From Dysgonomonas sp. 521 (GTDB taxonomy: Bacteria; Bacteroidota; Bacteroidia; Bacteroidales; Dysgonomonadaceae), in assembly GCF_010501055.1 (NCBI RefSeq), contig NZ_QVMO01000021.1, forward strand, positions 1-64,000: DNA of 64,000 nucleotides, in the 5' to 3' direction. Below are positions 35,061-44,086 of this stretch, one piece after another (positions within the stretch are counted from its first letter, which is position 1; each line of letters opens with the position of its first letter). Made by a program: the position numbers and the translations under genes. The notes beneath the pieces were generated by a model. That model saw only the letters and a program-made list of their open reading frames with translations, had not been told where the DNA came from and did no database searches.

Positions 35061-37151
35061 TTATTTTTTTCCAGGTGTAATCACCTTATTTATTGTCACA
35101 TTTACTTTGGATGCATCTACCAAATCTTTCCAAAGATCATATAGCTCGACTGTCCAAACCACTGCGCCTGCACAATCTCCTTTGAGATATGTGTACACCT
35201 GGTAAGTTCCATCACCGGTAACCGTAGCGCTGCCATAATTTGCGCCTCCCCAGTAGCTAGGATCCCAACTTGCGGCTGCATAGCTCAGTTCCGTCTTGTA
35301 ACTGCCGGAAGCTCCGCTCGCCAAATTGCCGGTAATACCGCCGATAGTGAAATCAACTAGCATCAACCCATTAAACAACAGGCTGTTGTTGTAATAGCCC
35401 TGAGCCGCAGCTCCTGAAGTACTGTATTCATTATAAATCTCAATACGGCCGTCTGTTCCGTTTCCATCTTTATTATTGAAGCTAACGATGGATTGATTAA
35501 CAGCCTGCTCTACATCAGCATCCAGTTTAATAGAGCTAACCTCTACTCCTACCTTAGACGTATCGGCAATATCAGCCCACAAATCCTTGATATCGATACA
35601 GAATACGACTGCACCATTTGCCTGAGCTGTTACTTCCATCCATACAGTGTAAGTACCATCGCCATTAACCATTGCTTCGTACTTGCCCATATTGAGTTCT
35701 GACCAGTAGCTTACACCCCAGGTAGGATCTGAATATTCAAGGCCTGCCACATAAGAACCTGCCGCACCACTCTTCAAATTATCTGTAATTCCAGTAAGAG
35801 CGAAAGTTACAACCATATTCTTAGAAAACTTGATAGAAGTAGGGTCGATTGGAGAATTTCCATTTGTAGCGCCGTATTCATTATAAATTTCGATACGCAA
35901 ACGGCCATTGCTTTCCAAATCGCCAAAGACTAATTTACCAGAGTCCGGATTCACCACCGCATATGCACGGACAGAACGGAGACTAAGCCCGAGGCTACGT
36001 CTTGAGAAACCGGTTTTAGCTGATGAACTATCGAAAGTCAATGTATTTGAGTAATCATTGTTGACAGAATATGCAGTACCGCTCCAGTAATAACCCGCAG
36101 CATCTGCAACGGCTGTTTCGCCCTCGCGATATCCGGCAGCCGGAAGGAATATGCTATTTCCATTATTTGCAGTAAACCGCATACCTTGCACACCCTCAAC
36201 GGTTTCCCACGTCTGTGTGGTATTATTCACCAATTCAGCTATCTGTGCTTTTGTAGGCATCTGGCTCTTCATTGGTGAGTCTCCATCGAGGTTCAGGTTG
36301 AATATAATATCTTCGGTTGTACCGGCAATATCTGTAGAGAGATAATCCTCCAGTTTGTTCGAAGTCAGCATTGCCGTTTGATCTCCATAGCCAAAAAGTG
36401 TTCCGGCATCACTCTCCGTATCGGCACCAATATTAGATGAAGCCCACATCACACTCAGTCCCAAGTCAACATATTCCATCGCCTGTGTAGCTGTAGTCAG
36501 TTTCTTAGTTTCACCGTAAACATAACCTTCGCCTACTTTTGCATAAGCTGCATAATAATAGGTAGTACCCGGCAGTAATCCACCAACAGTAGTCAACTCG
36601 CGATTGATACCTGAGGTAACACCATTAGCCGAAAGAGCTAGTTTTACACCTGTTTCAATTGTTCCAAGTCCTTCTGTTCCGGTTATATTTGCAGAGAAAG
36701 TGGCCTTGCTGAACGTAACATCTGTTGCGTCATTTGTAGTAACTACCGCATTGGTAGCTACAAACGACTTGACATCGCCAAAATAAGTAACTTTATTCTG
36801 AAGCGTAACATATGTTGCATAGTAATAGGTAGTACCTGTTGTCAACCCGCTTAAACTGGTTGTTACATTGCCACTCTTGTCAGCCGTACCGCTTTTCTTC
36901 GTACCCGAGGTAGTGGGGTCGGCATTTGTACTATAGTAAGCACCCACTTCGTAAGAAGCAGACGATACCAGATTAAGGTCTTTTACTGTACCCTGAACTT
37001 CGGCAGAAACAGCAGTTACTGTTGCTGAACCTGTGGTAATTTCAGAGATAATTTCACCAGCCCGGATGCTATAATCATCATCTTCGTCGCACGATGTGGC
37101 AAACAGAGTCACCATCAACAAAAGAATTCCTGATAAATATTTTAATTTCAT
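35061..37151 (-). CDS. Surface glycan-binding lipoprotein with FN3-like, FISUMP and twin C-terminal modules
   Basis: I prefer the start at 37151 (MKLKYLSGILLLMVTLFATSC, lipid Cys21); an ATG nine codons upstream would add a lysine-rich leader. Order of modules in the 696-aa protein: Asp-rich linker, two FN3-like domains (about 30-130 and 135-220, each with TTYYYA), a FISUMP-type domain (about 225-400: YVDLGLSVMWASSNIGA, MPTKAQIAELVNN, GNSIFLPAAGYREG, GYYWSGTAY), then two related modules (about 410-550 and 560-696) each opening GR..IEIYNEY and containing GDGTY.V and DLW.D. Position after SusD fits an SGBP that holds xyloglucan at the cell surface. The architecture is not that of the standard xyloglucan SGBPs. 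Either C-terminal module could be the ligand-binding unit. Confidence 0.75.
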   Translation of the reverse strand: MKLKYLSGILLLMVTLFATSCDEDDDYSIRAGEIISEITTGSATVTAVSAEVQGTVKDLNLVSSASYEVGAYYSTNADPTTSGTKKSGTADKSGNVTTSLSGLTTGTTYYYATYVTLQNKVTYFGDVKSFVATNAVVTTNDATDVTFSKATFSANITGTEGLGTIETGVKLALSANGVTSGINRELTTVGGLLPGTTYYYAAYAKVGEGYVYGETKKLTTATQAMEYVDLGLSVMWASSNIGADTESDAGTLFGYGDQTAMLTSNKLEDYLSTDIAGTTEDIIFNLNLDGDSPMKSQMPTKAQIAELVNNTTQTWETVEGVQGMRFTANNGNSIFLPAAGYREGETAVADAAGYYWSGTAYSVNNDYSNTLTFDSSSAKTGFSRRSLGLSLRSVRAYAVVNPDSGKLVFGDLESNGRLRIEIYNEYGATNGNSPIDPTSIKFSKNMVVTFALTGITDNLKSGAAGSYVAGLEYSDPTWGVSYWSELNMGKYEAMVNGDGTYTVWMEVTAQANGAVVFCIDIKDLWADIADTSKVGVEVSSIKLDADVEQAVNQSIVSFNNKDGNGTDGRIEIYNEYSTSGAAAQGYYNNSLLFNGLMLVDFTIGGITGNLASGASGSYKTELSYAAASWDPSYWGGANYGSATVTGDGTYQVYTYLKGDCAGAVVWTVELYDLWKDLVDASKVNVTINKVITPGKK

Positions 37152-37186
37152 GTTCTTTTTCTTTTTAAAGATTATCATCTAAATGG

Positions 37187-38953
37187 TTATTCTTCGATAA
37201 AAGGAGTACCGTTATCCATATTAACTGTTATCGTAACCGCTATGCTTGAACTGAACACATAATTAGGTGCAGTACCAGCAGTAGCCCCCCACGGATTAAT
37301 GATATAACGGCGGGCAGTGGTTTCGGCATCCCCAAGTCCACGCTCAATAGCAGAATCGTCGAAGCTGATGCTCTTACCGTCAACCTTAATATCTTTAATC
37401 GCCACATCCATATTCGGATTGTCTTTCAATATCTTCTCAATATCCAGATACATGCCATAAGGCTCGCTGCTTGCTCCCAAAACCGACAATGTATAATCTC
37501 CGTTTCCTGAGATGAAAACAGCATCGCTATAAATGAAAGTCCAACCTGTATCAAAATAGTTAAGAGTAGACTTATAGGTTGCCGCAGCACCTTCTACCTG
37601 AGGTACTAACTGATAACCCATGTACTGATACAGATTTCCCTGGTCGTCAAGCTCCTGACTTCCCACCCACAGGCTTGTAACGGCTCCGGTGTAATCACTT
37701 GTTTCGTAAGACATGATACGCAACGTCCTGTCGGCATTTGTTTTGAATACAGCCTGACCATCGGTAGAGAGAACTATTTGAGGAAGTGCATCGCTGAAAG
37801 TATAGATACCATCATTGCTCAAGGTATATTTACCTTTATACTCCTTGCCTTCCATATCAGTAAATGTATACTCACCTGTTCCGCTGTTCAGTACCAGTGT
37901 GATTTCTTCGATGCCACTTAGCGCAGATACCGAAGTGATTTTTTTCAGCGAACCATCCAGATTGCACCAGTCAAATGCAGGATCGCCGGAAAGTTTATAG
38001 GTGATTACCAGATTTGTCTTAGGCTCTACATAGTCTCTCCAGCCATCAGGCAATGTAGGGTAAACCTCTTGTGCCGGTGCTTCATAATTATCAGCATAAT
38101 CTTTGCTCACAAAATTCCAGATAATCCACCAAGGATCTTCTCCTGAAGTTGCTTTCTCGCGCAGGATACCTACCCTCAACTGGTTTTCTGTCAGGTTCAG
38201 TATTTTCAGGTTTCTCTTCCAGTCGCTTGTCATATTGTCCCATCCTGCTGTATGCAATAACTCAGCATCTGTGAAGGTGATAGTGTGTCCATCTGTATCC
38301 AGCATAAATGTCCCTGTTGTTAGGCCTGAACCGCCAGACGACTGATCGTCAACCGTTACATTCGCACCATTAATCAGGTCGAAAGTCATAGAACTGTTCC
38401 ATATCGCATCGTCTGCTGTTTGGCCTGCAGCCGGATCCCAGTTAGAAGTCCAGTTGTTCCATTCTACTGTTCCGCCCGGATCGGCATACGAAATTTCACC
38501 GGAAGCCAGACCATACTTACCATTATCAGGAATCCATGTTTTAGACGCACCAACGCCACCGGTCAACATTGTCCAAAGTTCGTGGGTTACAAAGCCGGCA
38601 TAGAAATCATCAACAGTAAATGTAACCGGTTCTCCGTAAACTACGCCACTGCGGGTTTGAACACCGAATGTAACCGTATAAGTTCCCGGAAACGGCATTT
38701 TCAGAGTCATCTCTTGTTTCTGGCTACGCCCCTGTGGAGTTTCCCAAAGGGAGGTATAACCACTTCCCATCAAACTTTTCAGATGAATGATATTCGGATT
38801 GCTTGCATCATGAGTAACGGTATAAGCAATACCCTCTACCAAATCATCCGGAGTTACATCAACCGCTCCCAAACTATGATCATCGGGCGAACAAGCGGAG
38901 AGAAGCACAACTATGCTTGCTATAAATGAATATATATAAGATTTCAATTTCAT
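37187..38953 (-). CDS. SusE/SusF-position surface glycan-binding lipoprotein
   Basis: The 588-aa product has a lipobox LLSAC (Cys21), a PKD-like N-terminal domain (about 25-115, FPGTYTVTFGVQTRSGVVYG) and a large middle region with aromatic-rich stretches (VEWNNWTSNWDP, EDPWWIIWNFVSKDY). Its C-terminal ~150 residues (GDYTLSV, YGMYLDIEKIL, IKDIKVDG) resemble the repeated module of the neighbouring lipoprotein at 35061. It directly follows SusD, the usual place of a glycan-binding SGBP. Exposed tryptophans would suit xyloglucan backbone binding, which is inference. 35 bp before the second SGBP, so co-transcribed. Confidence 0.8.
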   Translation of the reverse strand: MKLKSYIYSFIASIVVLLSACSPDDHSLGAVDVTPDDLVEGIAYTVTHDASNPNIIHLKSLMGSGYTSLWETPQGRSQKQEMTLKMPFPGTYTVTFGVQTRSGVVYGEPVTFTVDDFYAGFVTHELWTMLTGGVGASKTWIPDNGKYGLASGEISYADPGGTVEWNNWTSNWDPAAGQTADDAIWNSSMTFDLINGANVTVDDQSSGGSGLTTGTFMLDTDGHTITFTDAELLHTAGWDNMTSDWKRNLKILNLTENQLRVGILREKATSGEDPWWIIWNFVSKDYADNYEAPAQEVYPTLPDGWRDYVEPKTNLVITYKLSGDPAFDWCNLDGSLKKITSVSALSGIEEITLVLNSGTGEYTFTDMEGKEYKGKYTLSNDGIYTFSDALPQIVLSTDGQAVFKTNADRTLRIMSYETSDYTGAVTSLWVGSQELDDQGNLYQYMGYQLVPQVEGAAATYKSTLNYFDTGWTFIYSDAVFISGNGDYTLSVLGASSEPYGMYLDIEKILKDNPNMDVAIKDIKVDGKSISFDDSAIERGLGDAETTARRYIINPWGATAGTAPNYVFSSSIAVTITVNMDNGTPFIEE

Positions 38954-39066
38954 ACTATATTATTTTTAAAGGTGGTATGGAAACTCGCATAACAAAATCA
39001 TCATGGTCTTTAGAGAGTTGCTATTTATGCTCGTTTTCATAATCTTTTAGTATTAGTTATTATACA

Positions 39067-40740
39067 TTACCATCCGGCATTTTGGTTCAACATACCGTCA
39101 GCCAATGTAATCTGGTTATAAGGAATCTGGCTAAGCCCCTTTGTAGCACGAAGACGATCGGCATTAATCGTAACCACGTCCGGAGTACCACCGCTGTAGA
39201 CAGAAGTTGTCGTTGCCAGTTTGCTTGCAGCATAATCTACTCCCTGACGGAGCAAGTCCCAGTAATTGATACTTTCGAAAGCAAATTCTAAAGCACGCTC
39301 CTGCATGATATTGGTTTGTGTTGCAGGAAGAGTCGCATAGTTTGAAGACAACACCCCATCTGAGGTATAAGCCCGCTTGCGTACCTGATCGAAATAACTT
39401 TGTGCGTTAGAACTTCCCAGTTCGGCAGCCATCAGCAATACGTCCGCATAGCGAATGAGTACATAATCCTGATGATTGGCTATCTGGAAGTCACCGGAGC
39501 CATCCTCTTTGGATGCAGAAGTACCATCAGCAAAACAGAGCGGAGAATATTTCTTCACGGCATAACCTGTATATTCGCGTTGATCTTTGTAACTGGCATC
39601 AAAGTCGGCAAGTGTGGTAATCCCTTCGCCTACCAAGTCGATGATGGAAGCTGTGCGGCGTGTATCTCCTGTTTTAAACTGGTTCACAAATGCCGGATTG
39701 ACAGTCAGTCCTCCCCAACCTTTTCCATAAGGAGCAGCATTGAGCGAACGCATACCTACCATTACCTGCCAACGGTTACCGTCGTTGTTTCCATTATAGT
39801 CCTGCGAACTGGTAAACTTCATGGCAAGAACAGTTTCACTGTTGCCATCGCCGGCATAAGAACCCAGCAACGTAGTCATATCGCCAACCTCAGCAACACC
39901 GGCAGAAGCGGCAGGCCATAGATTTTTAAATTCGCTTACCAAGCTAAATTCGTTGGAACTGATTACATCTTCTACTGCAGCCAGAGCTTCCGCTTTGGTA
40001 GCATTTGCCGGTTCCGCTCCATAATATCCTGTGTAGAACAAGTATGCGCGTGCGAAAAGTGCTTCGGCTGCATACTTTGTGATGTGTCCATCATTACTTG
40101 CCGCGTTTACTTTTGGGTAAGCATCAGCAGGAATATTTTGCATAGCATACTTTAAATCGTCAAAAATGAGAGTGAATACTTCTGACGGGTCTGCCTGCGG
40201 ACGGTTTTCATTCACCGGAGCCTCAAATAAAGGAATATTTCCCCAGAGACGTACCATATCAAAATAGAGGAATGCTCGAATTGCGCGACATTCTCCCATA
40301 TAGGTTCCGCGCTTGCTGTTATTCTCGTTCCAAGAAACTTGCTCTTCGCGCGATATCAATTCATTGCAACGGTAAACGGCTGCGTAATAATTCTTCCAAT
40401 CGGTTTCGTATAGATTCAAATCGGCCGGCGATTGCGAAATATCGAAACGATCGATAGCCTGATAGCCGCGTCCATCGGCATTACCTGTTGCGCCGAAGCA
40501 CTCGTAACTCATGGTTTCAGCTCCCAGATAAAAACCTGTACCCATAGCCGAAGATGTCTGACGCCATCCATCGTAACAGCCAATCAGAGCGCGCCAAACA
40601 TCGCTCTCATTCTTATAAGAAGTACCTGTAGTAGACTCAGTCTTAGATTCTACATCCAGGAAACTGTCGGAGCAGGAATTTAACCCCAAAGTTAAACAGA
40701 GGGCTCCCGCTACTAATATATTGTATTTTATTTTATTCAT
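39067..40740 (-). CDS. susD: SusD/RagB family glycan-binding outer-membrane lipoprotein
   Basis: The 557-aa product carries a lipobox LNSC (Cys23) followed by SDSFLDVESKTEST, a typical SusD start. It has the tetratricopeptide-rich helical core with ECRAIRAFLYFDMVRLWGNIP, ADVLLMAAEL, QVRKRAY, ERALEFAFESINYWDLLRQG and a C-terminal LSQIPYNQITLADGMLNQN ending (all common SusD landmarks). It sits as the lid on the SusC transporter encoded 20 bp upstream. It is predicted to bind xylogluco-oligosaccharides, given the surrounding enzymes. Confidence 0.95.
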   Translation of the reverse strand: MNKIKYNILVAGALCLTLGLNSCSDSFLDVESKTESTTGTSYKNESDVWRALIGCYDGWRQTSSAMGTGFYLGAETMSYECFGATGNADGRGYQAIDRFDISQSPADLNLYETDWKNYYAAVYRCNELISREEQVSWNENNSKRGTYMGECRAIRAFLYFDMVRLWGNIPLFEAPVNENRPQADPSEVFTLIFDDLKYAMQNIPADAYPKVNAASNDGHITKYAAEALFARAYLFYTGYYGAEPANATKAEALAAVEDVISSNEFSLVSEFKNLWPAASAGVAEVGDMTTLLGSYAGDGNSETVLAMKFTSSQDYNGNNDGNRWQVMVGMRSLNAAPYGKGWGGLTVNPAFVNQFKTGDTRRTASIIDLVGEGITTLADFDASYKDQREYTGYAVKKYSPLCFADGTSASKEDGSGDFQIANHQDYVLIRYADVLLMAAELGSSNAQSYFDQVRKRAYTSDGVLSSNYATLPATQTNIMQERALEFAFESINYWDLLRQGVDYAASKLATTTSVYSGGTPDVVTINADRLRATKGLSQIPYNQITLADGMLNQNAGW

Positions 40741-40760
40741 TTTTCTTGTGCTTTAGTTCG

Positions 40761-43700
40761 TTAGAATTTAAGATTTACACCAAAAAGGAATGTACGCGGA
40801 CGAGGATAATAACCTACGTCAACACCTGACACCCAACCATCTGTACCATAACCGATTTCCGGATCCATGCCATCATATTTGGTAAATGTAAAGGCATTCT
40901 GTACCTGAGCATAAAGACGCGCCTGGCTGATAAACTTGAGATTGATCAACCGGGCTAAGTCGTAACCAACAGTAATGTTACTGATACGCAGGTAGTCGGC
41001 ATCCTGCACATAGAGGTCGGAGAACTGCCAGTTGATATTCTGTTGTGTCACACGAGGAATCTTGTTGCTTGTACCTTCACCTGTCCAACGATCGAGAATA
41101 GCCGTTGTGTAGTTTGCATATACATTGGTGTGTCCGCGGTAAGACTGTACAATTTGCTGGCCTGCCGCACCATTTGCTACGAGTGAAAAATCGAAACCTT
41201 TGTACTCGAAACCGAGATTGAATCCGAATGTAAAGTCAGGCATACCATTGCCTAGATTTACCTTATCTTTATCATCAATCACACCATCGTGGTTTACGTC
41301 AACGTATCTTACATCTCCCGGCTGCACGTCGCTCTGAAGCACGCCGTTACCCGCAGCAATCCAGTCACTGATTTCCTGTGTATTCTGGAACAGTCCGGCA
41401 GTTTTGTATCCCCAGAAGTAACCGATAGGCTTCCCGTTCTCAGCACGGTAAAACTCAGGCGTATTATCATACAATTGGTTGGTCTGGCCATGTATGGTAC
41501 CATCGTCTGTAGGGATACTACCTACCTTATTTTTATTATAGGCACCGTTCAATCCAATATTATAATGAAAATCATTGCCAATGCGGTCGTTCCATGTCAA
41601 AGCTAACTCCACTCCGGTATTCTTTACGCTACCACCGTTAATAAAAGGCGCTCCCGCACCCACCGTAGCCAGAATAGGGGCTTGCACCAGCCAGTCTTTA
41701 GTGTTTTTGATATAAAAATCGAAGTTCGCACCTAAACGGCCATTCAGCATGCGGGCATCGAAACCGATATTTGTTTGTTCGGAAGTTTCCCATGTTATGT
41801 TTTCATTCGCCAAACGGCTTGGATAAGCACCCCAGTTGTTTGCCAGGTTTTGAGCCGAGCCGGCGTCATTATACCCATTTGTACCAAACAGGTAGTGCGT
41901 ATTGGAGCTACTCATCGGAGCCAAGTATTGGTAATTATCAATATTCTGATTACCCACCTGTCCCCAACTTGCACGCAGTTTCAGGAAGTCAAGCCATGAT
42001 CTGCTGCTCTCCATAAATGCTTCGTTGGTAATTGTCCAACCGGCCGAAACAGAAGGGAAATAACCGAAACGGTTGCCACTGGCAAAACGGGAAGAACCGT
42101 CTGCACGCAAGGTAGCATTCAGCATATAGGTCTCTTTCCAGTTCCAACCCAAGCGAGCGAAATAAGAAACACTACGCGCTTCATCATGCGGTTTACCCTC
42201 TGCGCTTAAGCCGTCTGTAGTAGAGGTTGCAGTACCGTTATTAATATAAGCATAATTCCATGTATCAAAACCTTCTTTGAGTATCCCATTGTTGGCTCCC
42301 AGATACGTTCCCGAATAACGGTAAGATTCCATACCTAACAGGGCGTTGAAAGAGTGGTCGTTCATCTGCCAGTCGTAAGTCGCAGTATTTGTCCAGGTCA
42401 TACTCAAACCATGATTCATGTTCTGCGCTACTTTAGTGCTGGTATCGTTATAGCTATAAATGCTGAAATGATAGAGCGGCGTAAAACTGCGGTACTCACT
42501 CGAATTATAAACAGCGCCAAATACGGTGCGTATCTTCAGGTTCTTATAGGGTTCTATCTCAGCATAAACATTGCCGCTGAATGTGGCTGCCTTGTTTTCG
42601 TTGTTGGTATTGGTCATCATCGAGCCGTAAGGATTGCCTTCGCCATTGTACCAATCGCTATTGCTTGTATCGTTGTACGGAGAATCATAAATGTTATTAT
42701 CACTATAAATAGGCGCTAAAGGTGATGTTCCAAAAGCACTTCTCAACGTATTGTTATATTGATTACCTACGTTGACACCATTGTTTTTCCTATATATAAA
42801 GCTTATTTGTTCACCTACTTTCAGGAAGTTATTGAACAGTTTGTGTTCAGAGTTGAAACGGAAGTTGTAGCGTTCGTAGTTAGATACGTCAGAGCCTCCT
42901 ACAATACCTTCCTGATTCATATAACCCAACGAAAGAGCGTAAGTCGAAGTTGCCGACCCGCCAGTAACACCCAGCGTGTAGCTCTCTGTGGTAGCATCGT
43001 CTTTAAACATCGCATCAACCCAATTGGTATTGTAAACATTTCCATTGGCATCATAAATAGACTGGTAGCCGCTCCAGTTATATGCCGCGTTTCCACTGTT
43101 GAGAGCCTGCTCATCCATGATTGTCATGTATTGGCTTGCATTCAGCATCTTCGCCTTGCGGGCTACATTCTGAATGCCATAATAAGCGTCAAAGCTGACT
43201 TGCGCTTTACCCTCTTTCCCTTTTTTAGTGGTAACCAGTACTACACCATTGGCGGCCTGAGCACCATAGATGGCTGCCGAAGCTGCATCTTTCAATATGT
43301 CGATGCTCTCGATATCGGCAGGGTTGAGGGTAGAAATATCGCCGCCCACACCATCAATCAAATAGAGCGGACCGGCATTTCCAACAGTACCTAAACCGCG
43401 GATACTTACCTTCATGTCACTGCCCGGCTGTCCGGAAGTAGAAGTGATACTCACACCGGGAGTCTGTCCTTGCATAGCCTGTAGTGGATTAGTCGTATTC
43501 AATTTGGCTATGTCGTCGCCTTTCACCTGCACGGTAGCACCCGTATTCAGTTTTTTCTTCTGCACACCATAACCGATAGCTACTACCTCGTTCAATATAT
43601 TGGCTTCTTCGTCCAATTCGATATTGAATACAGTTTGTTGTCCTACAGGCATCGACTTAGAAGTAAACCCAATATAAGAAATCTCAATTGTCGCATTTTC

Positions 43701-43940
43701 TTTTACTGTTAAAGTAAATTTCCCATCAATATCAGTCATTGTACCATTTGTTGTACCTTTTTCTGCTACAGATGCACCTATTAAGGGTTCTCCGGCAGAA
43801 GAAACGGTTCCTGATATTTCACGTACCGACTGTGCATACAGCCCAGCCGCAGAGAGCAAACCGATAATCATCATCAGATATACTCTCCGCAAACAAAGGC
43901 AACTTGTTTGCTGAAATAATCTTCTCATTTTTTCATTCAT
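40761..43940 (-). CDS. susC: SusC/RagA family TonB-dependent outer-membrane transporter
   Basis: The 1059-aa product has a signal sequence ending near GLYAQ (about 36), then a carboxypeptidase-regulatory-like domain (REISGTVSSAGEPLIGASV to about 115) and a TonB-box/plug region (LNEVVAIGYGVQKKKLNTGA, GVSITSTSGQPGSDMKVSIRGLG, YLIDGV). The 22-stranded barrel ends in an aromatic residue (FLFGVNLKF), as outer-membrane barrels do. It imports oligosaccharides with the SusD partner. A 146-bp gap with a GGTTTAAGG / CCTTAAACC hairpin separates it from the upstream GH31, so GH31 and SusC may be expressed at different levels. First-position ATG MNEKMRRLF is assumed; MRRLF four codons on is an alternative. 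Confidence 0.95.
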   Translation of the reverse strand: MNEKMRRLFQQTSCLCLRRVYLMMIIGLLSAAGLYAQSVREISGTVSSAGEPLIGASVAEKGTTNGTMTDIDGKFTLTVKENATIEISYIGFTSKSMPVGQQTVFNIELDEEANILNEVVAIGYGVQKKKLNTGATVQVKGDDIAKLNTTNPLQAMQGQTPGVSITSTSGQPGSDMKVSIRGLGTVGNAGPLYLIDGVGGDISTLNPADIESIDILKDAASAAIYGAQAANGVVLVTTKKGKEGKAQVSFDAYYGIQNVARKAKMLNASQYMTIMDEQALNSGNAAYNWSGYQSIYDANGNVYNTNWVDAMFKDDATTESYTLGVTGGSATSTYALSLGYMNQEGIVGGSDVSNYERYNFRFNSEHKLFNNFLKVGEQISFIYRKNNGVNVGNQYNNTLRSAFGTSPLAPIYSDNNIYDSPYNDTSNSDWYNGEGNPYGSMMTNTNNENKAATFSGNVYAEIEPYKNLKIRTVFGAVYNSSEYRSFTPLYHFSIYSYNDTSTKVAQNMNHGLSMTWTNTATYDWQMNDHSFNALLGMESYRYSGTYLGANNGILKEGFDTWNYAYINNGTATSTTDGLSAEGKPHDEARSVSYFARLGWNWKETYMLNATLRADGSSRFASGNRFGYFPSVSAGWTITNEAFMESSRSWLDFLKLRASWGQVGNQNIDNYQYLAPMSSSNTHYLFGTNGYNDAGSAQNLANNWGAYPSRLANENITWETSEQTNIGFDARMLNGRLGANFDFYIKNTKDWLVQAPILATVGAGAPFINGGSVKNTGVELALTWNDRIGNDFHYNIGLNGAYNKNKVGSIPTDDGTIHGQTNQLYDNTPEFYRAENGKPIGYFWGYKTAGLFQNTQEISDWIAAGNGVLQSDVQPGDVRYVDVNHDGVIDDKDKVNLGNGMPDFTFGFNLGFEYKGFDFSLVANGAAGQQIVQSYRGHTNVYANYTTAILDRWTGEGTSNKIPRVTQQNINWQFSDLYVQDADYLRISNITVGYDLARLINLKFISQARLYAQVQNAFTFTKYDGMDPEIGYGTDGWVSGVDVGYYPRPRTFLFGVNLKF

Positions 43941-44086
43941 GGTTTTTAGTAGTATTAGTGAATGTGAATTAAAAGTGATTTTATGTAGTTATAATAATTC
44001 CATTTTTCATGATATTGAACATTCAATGGTTTAAGGATTTAAGATTATTTTTTACACCATCAAACCCTTAAACCTTCGAATTTTAT

